From: DALYLB01 sp046154695
GTDB taxonomy: Bacteria; Acidobacteriota; Blastocatellia; RBC074
Direction: 5' to 3'
Length of the DNA stretch: 13,987 bases
NCBI GenBank assembly: GCA_046154695.1
Contig: JBJXFI010000123.1
Span: 1-13,987, forward strand
The translations under genes and the position numbers were made by a program. This document shows, piece by piece, positions 8,701-13,987 of the stretch. Under the pieces are notes generated by a model. It was not told where the DNA came from. It ran no database searches and was given only the letters and a program-made list of their open reading frames with translations. Every line of letters begins with the position of its first letter. Position 1 is the first letter of the stretch.

Positions 8701-9182
8701 GCGGATGGCAGTTCAACGCGATCCTGAGCAGACAGAGCGGGACGCCCTTCACGGTGACCTCGGCGGCGACCTCGCTCAACGCGCCGGGCAATACCCAGAC
8801 CGCGGATCAGGTGAAGGCCAACGTGCAGATCCTCGGCGGCATCGGCCGCGGAGCGGCCTATTTCGACCCGACGGCCTTCGCGCCCGTCACGGCGGTGCGC
8901 TACGGCACGGTTGGCCGCAACACAATGCGCGGCCCGGGCGTCTTCAATCTCGATTCGAGCCTCTTCCGCAACTTCAAACTGACGGAGCGGTTCGGGCTGC
9001 AGTTCCGCGCCGAGGTCTTCAACCTGACCAACACCCCGGCGTTCAACAACCCCAGCGGCAACGCGTCCGCCCCGACACGCAATGCCGACGGTTCGATCAT
9101 CAACACGAACGGATTCAGCGAGATCACCTCGGCGCAGGGCACCGAGCGCCAGTTCCGCTTCGCGCTGAAACTCTCGTTCTAA
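5799..9182 (+). CDS. TonB-dependent receptor with N-terminal carboxypeptidase-regulatory-like domain
   Basis: An 1127-aa outer-membrane receptor of the long, Oar-like type abundant in Acidobacteriota. It should import a large or scarce ligand using TonB/ExbBD energy. A basic N-terminus with three PQT(H/K) repeats leads into the hydrophobic IWILIAISLTTAIPQFAGA, with cleavage expected after residue 48. Residues ~50-135 form a carboxypeptidase-regulatory-like beta domain (GRIEDPSGAVVAGARVSV, YAFRDLQVGVYDLKV). Residues ~135-270 are the plug, with NLPIGAGRNFQQLYKLIPG and VNIVTNSFDAEQGMAGGAAVNVQIKSGTN. The rest is barrel, ending in aromatic-terminated FRFALKLSF. No clear TonB box is seen. The start at 5799 is set by a good GGAGG; an ATG at 5871 is an alternative with poor spacing. 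The multidomain CxxCH protein follows on the same strand after a 98-bp gap. The ligand cannot be inferred. Confidence 0.93.
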   Translation: MSKHQRLWTRRPQTHPQTHPQTKRMIEGAIWILIAISLTTAIPQFAGAQVLYGSLVGRIEDPSGAVVAGARVSVVNKATGQEREAATDVSGSYAFRDLQVGVYDLKVAQGGFKTYTKAALNISLNNIVREDVRMEVGQASETVTITAEAPALQTDRADVSSQLDKSQVTNLPIGAGRNFQQLYKLIPGAAPPADAHSDAGNPQRALVTNFNGVSFSNNNTRLDGATVSYPWLPHIVAYVPPQDAVETVNIVTNSFDAEQGMAGGAAVNVQIKSGTNQFHGTAHEFHTNSAMRARNYFFYGPQLPKNIFNQFGGTFGGPVIKNKLFFFSSWERTVRRQNASAFRTLPTAALRAGDFSGTGARIYDPATGSADGAGRQLFPNDRIPTNRIDPIAAKMIALIPSPNLVTATPANNYFASGTYEFNRDNYDFKVNYAPTEKSTMFVRYSISPSQIFDPPSLGAAGGDALAGGQPGNAPGRVQSTAIGGTYTISPRILIDGNIGFTRQRLGAQNVDIDRNYGLEDLGIPGTNGPDRLQGGYPRFVISGFSSIGNPNVSNPFLFRDNQYVAAGNLSWMRGAHSLRFGGEYTYYTINHFQPQAAFGPRGGFTFSGGLTSLRGGAAPTLYNGWADFLLGQPQSMGKDLQNINPAAVRMPGWGIYARDQWQVTRNLTVNFGTRYEYYPFATRDHRGAERYDPISDKVLIGSLGGVPENTGVDVGKGQLAPRLGIAWRATEKTVVRLGYGISVDPNSFRNMRDAYPATISLQISGPTTFQAAGALKTGLPAIVSPDLTPGTISLPTNIGTQTFPQVFNRGYVQSFNLTVQRDIGWGFTAQAAYVGSRAIRQTANVNINAGEVGGGNAGRALARFGRIANINMLVPFNTTTYDSLQTQLTRRLSPGAQLGITYTFSTAIGYADNSDSGLTWHSVSQWARNRARTSFDRPHNLQIYGIYELPFGQGKRWASSGPAAWFAGGWQFNAILSRQSGTPFTVTSAATSLNAPGNTQTADQVKANVQILGGIGRGAAYFDPTAFAPVTAVRYGTVGRNTMRGPGVFNLDSSLFRNFKLTERFGLQFRAEVFNLTNTPAFNNPSGNASAPTRNADGSIINTNGFSEITSAQGTERQFRFALKLSF
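5832..5867. repeat. 12-nt tandem repeat, three units, in the receptor signal region
   Basis: Three units (5832-5843, 5844-5855, 5856-5867) begin CCGCAGACA and encode PQTH, PQTH, PQTK. The first two differ at one base. They lie in the basic N-terminal part of the signal peptide, ahead of the hydrophobic core. Confidence 0.75.
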
Positions 9183-9187
9183 GGTTC

Positions 9188-9249
9188 GGAGTTCCGCCTT
9201 CAGGCGGTCAGCCTCTCGCCGAGAAAAGACCGCCTGAAGGCGGAACTCC
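9188..9249. repeat. REP-like double palindrome, copy 1
   Basis: Perfect 22-bp inverted arms at 9188-9209 and 9228-9249 with an 18-nt loop. Each arm also folds on itself: CCGCC-TTCA-GGCGG in the left and CCGCC-TGAA-GGCGG in the right. The element can therefore be one long hairpin or two small ones. It lies between the receptor and multidomain genes and could act as an mRNA stabiliser or partial attenuator. The same arms, with a different loop, recur at 13926-13987. Confidence 0.9.
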
Positions 9250-9280
9250 AAACGGAAGCTCCTGATCTGGAGAAGACCCT

Positions 9281-12200
9281 GTGATGACCCGGCGAATTCA
9301 ATTTCTCGCGCTCTTCGTTTTTTCATTTCTCGGGGTCGCGGCCCTGGTGATTCCGCGGCTCGGCGCGGGGGCGGCCGAAAAATCGCCCTTCCGAAAGCTG
9401 CTCGTCACGAGCGAGCCGCTGGCCGCGGGGGCGGTGAAGACGCACCAGCTCGCGACGGCGGGAAAGCTCTGCTCATTGAGCGTCTCGATTCCGGTTCCCT
9501 CGTCGATGGGCGATCGCGGAACGATCGCGGTCGTGCTGCGCGAGGGGGAGAAGGTCATCGCGAGCAAATCTCTGCACGTCGGCGACCCGGATCTCTATCT
9601 GACCTTTCGCGCCGGAATCGCGCAACTGGAACTGACCTCCCATCTCGACAAGGCGATCGCGCCCGCCATCCAGGCGCTCGAATGGCCCGAGAGACAACCG
9701 GCAGCCGGCAGCCGGCAACCGGCAGCCATCGAGGCCGAGCCGAACAATGTATGGGCCGACGCCAATGAGATCGAACTGGGGCAGACCGTCTTCGCGACGG
9801 CCGACGACATGCCCTATATCACGCCGCTCGACGCTGACACGAAGACCCTGCGCCGCGGCTATCAGCAGACCGAGGAGTACGAGGACCGGCTCCCCGCGGG
9901 GGGCGAGGACTGGTACAAATTCAAGTATGCGGGCGAGCAGCCGTGCCTCGCGCATTTCGAGATCGACCTGCTGGAACGCGACAACATTCCCGTCGATGTC
10001 TCGATCTTCGTTATTGAGAACAATCAGGCGAAGCCCTACGAACGGGGCGCCGATCCGGTCACACCGCCGCACGAGGTGCAATCGCTCCCCGGCAACAAGT
10101 TCACCACGCGCGTCCTGACGAAAGGCGTCTATTACGCCCGCGTGGAGGCCCGCCATCCGGCCTATCAGCTTCGGACCTCCGTCTACGATCTGCCGCCGTA
10201 CAAGGATCCGAAGAAGGCCGTGCGCGCCGGCATGGACTACATCATCAGCGCGGGCGACAGCTGGCACGCGAACACGCCGCGCCACGGCGGCATCGTCAAT
10301 CGCGTCTCCAGCAGCCACAACGAGACGATGGGCTGCGTCGCATGCCACGCGACCCATTTCCCGCTGCGCGCCGAATTGACGGCGCGCGCCAACGGCTACA
10401 CGATCAACAAACGAAGCGCCGTGCAGTTTATGACCGAGCGGTTCTACAACTCGCCGCGGCCGTTTTACGGCTTCCCCGAGGCCAGCTGGACGCGCGTGAT
10501 CTCGGCCTCGGCGAATGTCATGAGCCGCATGGCGGGGCTGGTGAATCTATACGAAACCGAGGTCACGGGGGAGCGGCGGACCGACTATCTGAAGGGCGTC
10601 GTCAACTACCTGAAGATCTATTACAAGGGGCGGACGTCGCTGCCGAACGACGAGAGCAACGGCAACACGCCGCTCGTCAGCGCGTATGAAGTCGCGTGGT
10701 ACAGCTGGAAGGCCTTCGATGAATACGCCAGGCAGGCCGGGGACGCCGAATCGATCCGGTATCGGGAGGGGGTTCGCGGGCTCATCGAGCAGGACCGGCA
10801 CAAGAACCTGATCGACCTTTGCTATCAGACGATCGCGCTCGCGACGATCGACCGCGCGGCCTATGCGGGGAAGATCCGGCGCAACGCCGAGCGGATTCTT
10901 TCGCTCCAGCGGCCCGACGGCCAATGGTCGATGCTCTTCGAGGAGGCAAGCGCGCCGGTGGAGTTCCAGACCGGCCACAGCCTCTACACGCTGGCGCTCG
11001 CCGGATATGGGGCCGAGGATCCGCGGATCCGAAAGGGCGTCGAGGGACTGCTCTCCCGCCAGCAGGAATGGGGCGGATGGTTCGATCCGCGCCAGTCCTA
11101 CGAAAACTTCCGCACGCCGTTTCGCGAGACGCAGTTCGCCGTGATGGCGCTCTCGCAGCTCCATCCGGAACCCGCGAAGCCGAAGGGCTGGAACGCTCCC
11201 CTGCCCGAGAAGCTCGCGGACGACCCGTATGTCGCGCTGGAACAGATGAGCGGCGCCTGGGACAAGTCGGTCAATCCGGCGATGGCGAAATATCGGGCCT
11301 CGGAAGAGCCCCTGCTGCGCCAGCAGGCGGCGGCGCTTCTGGGGCGAACGGCGCGGGATAACGCCGCGGCAAAGCTCGCGCCGGCGCTCAAGGACGGCGT
11401 CAAGATGGTGCAGCTCGCGGCGGCGTGGGGGCTGCGGCAGACGGGCGCCCGATCCGGACTGAGGTACGAAGAGCTGTACGGCAAACTGGGCGCGGCCGAC
11501 TCGCGGCCGGAGGACCGGTTCCTCGCGGCGCCCCGGCGAGATGAGCGCGGATGGTGGGGATTGACGCGCATCTTCGCCCAGCATTTCAACAAGTTATCCG
11601 CGGACGCCGATTTCGCCGAACCGATCCAGGCGTCGCTGGCGGCGGATTCGCCGGTGATTCGCATGGAGGCCGCGAAATCCCTGACCCAGTGGTTTTACTG
11701 GACGAAGGATGAGGCGCTGCGGTGGAAGATCGCGGATCGCCTGATCGCGCGCCTCGGCGTCGAGACGCATCCCTGGGCGCGCCGCAACCTGACCGACGCG
11801 ATTTACAGCATCGCGGATGAGAACGTTCGGTATCTCTACAACAACTGGATCGCGCTGCTGGCGCAGCCCGAAGACCGCGAACAGGCCAAACGGGGCCACC
11901 GCGAAAACAGCCTGCAGATGGCCCGGCGAATCGCCCACGCGCTCGAAAACGGCAACGAGTTGCAGCGCGAGGGGTTGCTGCGGGCGATCACCGATTTTCA
12001 TCTCCGCGCGGGCGGCTATGCGGGCGGCGGCCGCTATACCCGAATCGGGAACGATGTCGAGACGATTCAGTTTTACGACGAGGGCGCCCGGCTGATCGAG
12101 AAGGCTCTCACGCCCTATCTGGCGTCCGGGGACCCGGCGACAGTCGGGCGAGCGATCATCGCGGGCTACACCGTGCGGGATCAGCCGCTCGATTCGCTGC

Positions 12201-13357
12201 CGCTGCAGGTGCTGCAACAGCTCACGAACGACAATGCGGGCGTGCGGAGCGCGGCGCAGGAGGTCTATCGCCTGCTGCCGCTCGAAATTCGGGAACAGAA
12301 CCGGCAGACCGCGATCGGCATCCTGAAATCGCTGCTCGGGAGCCGGTATCCGGCCGCGCAGGCCGCCGCGCTCGAACGGATCAGGGTGTTCAGCGCGGAG
12401 GAGGCGCGCGCCGCGCGGCTGGATGCGGCCGTTCGCGATTTCGCGCTCAACGCCGATCGCCGGGTGGCGCCCGCCGCGCTGCTGGCGCTCGCCGACTTTC
12501 CACATCTCAGCCGGGACGGGGAGCTGGTTTCGCGCGTCGCCGCCGCGCTGGGATCGAACGAGGAGCCGCTGCGTCGGGCGGCGGCCCAACTGACCTTAAA
12601 CCGCCCGGAATGGCGCGCCCCCGCGACGATCGCCGCCGCCCTGGACGCGGTGCTCAAATCCCGAGAGAACGCGGCGCGACGCCTCATCCTCGGGCTGGTC
12701 ACGGACACGACGGCCACGCAGCCGGGGTTGCGGCTGCCCGCCTTCGTGGCGGAGTCCTGCTACAGCACAAACGACCAGGTTCGCGCCGCCGCCCTGAGCG
12801 CGGCCCGCCGGGCGCCTTCCCTGCTTAGGGACGAGGCCGTCAAGGCCGGCCTCGCGAAACTGATGCTCGACGAAAATCCCTCGCTGCAGGAACAGGCCGT
12901 CGCCTTCTATCAGGGACAGGCGGACGCCTATCTCGACGGCGCCCAGCTCGTGGCCCGGGCCGCGGCCAATGTCGGCAAGGCCTCGACCGCCCTTCTCGAT
13001 TACGATTATTTCGCGCGGCGCGTGATGCCGATCCTCGCAACCAAGGGGCGCGACGGCAACGCGTGCGTCGATTGCCACTACAACCACACCGTCCTCAAAC
13101 TCAATCCGCCGGACGCCCGGGGGCGATGGACCGAGCCTCAACTGCGCGAGAACTTCGCCTCGGCGCTGCGCGTTGTCGATTCGATCATTCCCGAGAACAG
13201 CCTCCTGCTGCGCAAGCCCCTCGGCAACGCCGACGCTGAAGGCGCCGTCGGCGCAAAGAAGATCCCTCACGGCGGCGGCCCCCGCTGGACCGGGATCGAT
13301 GACGCCGCCTATAAGATCATTCTGGAATGGATCAATGGGGGGAAGGCAGGCAGTTGA
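9281..13357 (+). CDS. Secreted multidomain protein: PPC-like, CxxCH, alpha/alpha-toroid, HEAT-like repeats, CxxCH
   Basis: A 1358-aa exported protein. The start is GTG at 9281 (ATG at 9284 is equally possible), with GGAG at 9269-9272. The signal peptide is FLALFVFSFLGVAALVIP, with cleavage near AGA/AEK. Domains in order: an N-terminal beta region; a PPC-like region (residues ~153-300; EPNNVWADANEIELGQ, GGEDWYKF); a heme-binding CVACH (352-356); an alpha/alpha-toroid of the prenyltransferase/squalene-cyclase repeat type (~500-640; QRPDGQWS, TGHSLYTLALAGYG, GGWFDPR, ETQFAVMALS); HEAT-like helical repeats (~655-1235); and a C-terminal cytochrome-like domain (MPILA, CVDCH at 1262-1266, then D-x-AYKIILEWINGG) resembling domains of planctomycete-type secreted cytochromes. 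The DCTAE acid motif of true squalene-hopene cyclases is not seen, so the toroid may bind rather than cyclise. It probably works with the upstream receptor. The substrate is unknown. Confidence 0.85.
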   Translation: MMTRRIQFLALFVFSFLGVAALVIPRLGAGAAEKSPFRKLLVTSEPLAAGAVKTHQLATAGKLCSLSVSIPVPSSMGDRGTIAVVLREGEKVIASKSLHVGDPDLYLTFRAGIAQLELTSHLDKAIAPAIQALEWPERQPAAGSRQPAAIEAEPNNVWADANEIELGQTVFATADDMPYITPLDADTKTLRRGYQQTEEYEDRLPAGGEDWYKFKYAGEQPCLAHFEIDLLERDNIPVDVSIFVIENNQAKPYERGADPVTPPHEVQSLPGNKFTTRVLTKGVYYARVEARHPAYQLRTSVYDLPPYKDPKKAVRAGMDYIISAGDSWHANTPRHGGIVNRVSSSHNETMGCVACHATHFPLRAELTARANGYTINKRSAVQFMTERFYNSPRPFYGFPEASWTRVISASANVMSRMAGLVNLYETEVTGERRTDYLKGVVNYLKIYYKGRTSLPNDESNGNTPLVSAYEVAWYSWKAFDEYARQAGDAESIRYREGVRGLIEQDRHKNLIDLCYQTIALATIDRAAYAGKIRRNAERILSLQRPDGQWSMLFEEASAPVEFQTGHSLYTLALAGYGAEDPRIRKGVEGLLSRQQEWGGWFDPRQSYENFRTPFRETQFAVMALSQLHPEPAKPKGWNAPLPEKLADDPYVALEQMSGAWDKSVNPAMAKYRASEEPLLRQQAAALLGRTARDNAAAKLAPALKDGVKMVQLAAAWGLRQTGARSGLRYEELYGKLGAADSRPEDRFLAAPRRDERGWWGLTRIFAQHFNKLSADADFAEPIQASLAADSPVIRMEAAKSLTQWFYWTKDEALRWKIADRLIARLGVETHPWARRNLTDAIYSIADENVRYLYNNWIALLAQPEDREQAKRGHRENSLQMARRIAHALENGNELQREGLLRAITDFHLRAGGYAGGGRYTRIGNDVETIQFYDEGARLIEKALTPYLASGDPATVGRAIIAGYTVRDQPLDSLPLQVLQQLTNDNAGVRSAAQEVYRLLPLEIREQNRQTAIGILKSLLGSRYPAAQAAALERIRVFSAEEARAARLDAAVRDFALNADRRVAPAALLALADFPHLSRDGELVSRVAAALGSNEEPLRRAAAQLTLNRPEWRAPATIAAALDAVLKSRENAARRLILGLVTDTTATQPGLRLPAFVAESCYSTNDQVRAAALSAARRAPSLLRDEAVKAGLAKLMLDENPSLQEQAVAFYQGQADAYLDGAQLVARAAANVGKASTALLDYDYFARRVMPILATKGRDGNACVDCHYNHTVLKLNPPDARGRWTEPQLRENFASALRVVDSIIPENSLLLRKPLGNADAEGAVGAKKIPHGGGPRWTGIDDAAYKIILEWINGGKAGS
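9698..9727. repeat. In-frame 7-bp tandem repeat CCGGCAR
   Basis: Four units (9698-9704, 9705-9711, 9712-9718, 9719-9725) plus a 2-nt remainder. It lies inside the large multidomain gene and encodes part of RQPAAGSRQPAA (residues ~138-149), a low-complexity linker before the PPC-like domain. Because 7 is not a multiple of 3, any change other than by three units would shift the frame. Confidence 0.85.
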
Positions 13358-13380
13358 TAATTGATAATTGATGGTTGATG
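13354..13380. repeat. 7-bp tandem repeat TTGATAA
   Basis: Units at 13354-13360, 13361-13367, 13368-13374 (last two bases changed) and a partial fourth at 13375-13380. The TGA stop of the multidomain gene (13355-13357) is inside the first unit. The array fills most of the 31-bp gap between two convergent genes. Confidence 0.85.
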
Positions 13381-13388
13381 TCGGCGCG

Positions 13389-13898
13389 CTATTCTTTCGG
13401 TTTAACGGCGTCCAGATGCCGGGTGGTCGGCTCCGCGATGCTGCCGGGAGCGTGGAGATTCGTGGTTGTCGGCGCGGAGATCTGGCCGGGTTGCTGCGAG
13501 GCGGGGACTGCCGGGGGCGAAACGTAGCTCATCCGCGTTTGGAATGCCTGCTGCTCTCGTTGGCGCTCCTCCCGCAGGCGCAAGTAAGTTCCGATTCCCT
13601 GCCCGATGCTGGCAAAGGCCGGGATAAAGAACGACCAGCCCCACGCCCACCCGGCGGGAAAATAGAAGAGAACCGCCAGCGCGGCAAGAATAAATCCGAT
13701 GCCCGTGAAAAACTTGGTGGCGGCCTTCTCGATGGTCGGCTCCCCGCGATGCCGGGATTTACGGCGCCGTCCCTCTTCCGGCTCGGCGGCCTCGGGCAAC
13801 TGTCCGGTGAGCGCCTGCGAAACCATGCTGACATTGGCGCCGCACGCGCGGCAGAACTTCACCCCATCGATCGAAGCTGCACAGTTCGGGCAATACAT
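13389..13898 (-). CDS. Zinc-ribbon membrane protein
   Basis: A 169-aa protein. The N-terminus MYCPNCAASIDGVKFCRACG has two CxxC pairs (Cys3/Cys6 and Cys16/Cys19) and is a zinc-ribbon of the zinc_ribbon_2 type. A charged linker with a basic patch (RRRKSRHRGE) follows. Residues ~63-105 hold a hydrophobic hairpin, GIGFILAALAVLFYFPAGWAWGWSFFIPAFASIG, probably two helices. A short charged stretch (RLREERQREQQ) and a Pro/Thr/Ser-rich tail ending in AEPTTRHLDAVKPKE complete it. Similar ribbon/two-helix proteins with a TTRxL-type tail are common in Acidobacteriota from general knowledge; their function is not established. GGAGG lies 8 nt before the ATG (plus-strand CCTCC at 13907-13911), which supports the start. 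It is convergent with the multidomain gene, with 31 bp between stops. Confidence 0.85.
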   Translation of the reverse strand: MYCPNCAASIDGVKFCRACGANVSMVSQALTGQLPEAAEPEEGRRRKSRHRGEPTIEKAATKFFTGIGFILAALAVLFYFPAGWAWGWSFFIPAFASIGQGIGTYLRLREERQREQQAFQTRMSYVSPPAVPASQQPGQISAPTTTNLHAPGSIAEPTTRHLDAVKPKE

Positions 13899-13925
13899 GT
13901 TCAGGTCCTCCCGCGGAAATCGTTA

Positions 13926-13987
13926 GGAGTTCCGCCTTCAGGCGGCCGGTCATTCGCGCCACGCCGACCGCCTGAAGGCGGAACTCC
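13926..13987. repeat. REP-like double palindrome, copy 2
   Basis: Perfect 20-bp arms at 13926-13945 and 13968-13987, with the same arm sequence as at 9188-9249 but an unrelated 22-nt loop. Each arm folds on itself through CCGCC and GGCGG. It lies just upstream of the zinc-ribbon gene, about 16 nt beyond its Shine-Dalgarno, and ends exactly at the window edge, so flanking sequence is not visible. Confidence 0.88.

Noticed and set aside
9259..9272. CTCC/GGAG stem hiding the ribosome site of the multidomain gene
   Set aside because: Only 4 bp with a 6-nt loop, too weak to support without conservation data.
6072..9326. A 1084-codon open frame on the minus strand, opposite the TonB-receptor gene
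   Set aside because: Its product is Arg/Ala/Val-rich without recognisable motifs, and it lies opposite a clear receptor. High GC with strong third-base bias keeps the antisense frame open.

Overview
The window is GC-rich (well over 60% by eye) and gene-dense. It looks like a chromosomal segment of an Acidobacteriota member. The pointers are two von Willebrand factor A proteins of the acidobacterial secreted type, a very long TonB-dependent receptor with an N-terminal carboxypeptidase-regulatory-like domain, a secreted CxxCH/HEAT/toroid protein, and a zinc-ribbon membrane protein ending in a TTRHLD-type tail. Blastocatellia or a Solibacter-like lineage are the best guesses, but this is inference from gene content. 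No phage, IS transposase, CRISPR array, rRNA or tRNA was seen.

Layout. (1) 1-1524, plus strand: a degenerate heptamer repeat, a FmdB-type zinc-ribbon protein with a Lys/Glu repeat tail, and a secreted VWA protein. (2) 5455 down to 1528, minus strand: an apparent operon of a YycJ-like metallo-beta-lactamase-fold hydrolase, a second secreted VWA protein, a 67-aa two-helix membrane protein, purB and purS. The VWA/membrane-protein and membrane-protein/purB junctions are ATGA overlaps. purS meets the plus-strand VWA gene tail to tail with 3 bp between stops. (3) 5456-5798: a divergent intergenic region with a candidate promoter for each side and a structured leader for the receptor gene. (4) 5799-13357, plus strand: the TonB-dependent receptor, then a 1358-aa secreted protein combining a PPC-like domain, a CxxCH motif, an alpha/alpha-toroid, HEAT-like repeats and a C-terminal CxxCH domain. 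(5) 13389-13898, minus strand: a zinc-ribbon two-helix membrane protein.

The receptor and the multidomain protein look like a cell-envelope pair in one transcription unit: an outer-membrane importer and a periplasmic partner probably carrying two hemes. Substrate and reaction cannot be read from sequence. The minus-strand operon joins purine synthesis (PurB, and the PurS subunit of FGAM synthase) to envelope and hydrolase genes.

The most unusual layer is repetitive. One long palindrome family occurs twice (1793-1867 and 4503-4574) with paired base changes that keep the stem. A REP-like double palindrome occurs twice (9188-9249 and 13926-13987). Three unrelated repeats share a 7-bp period (22-63, 9698-9727, 13354-13380). 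Several of these elements run into coding sequence: one extends the N-terminus of a VWA protein, one adds residues to the multidomain protein, and one supplies that protein's stop codon.
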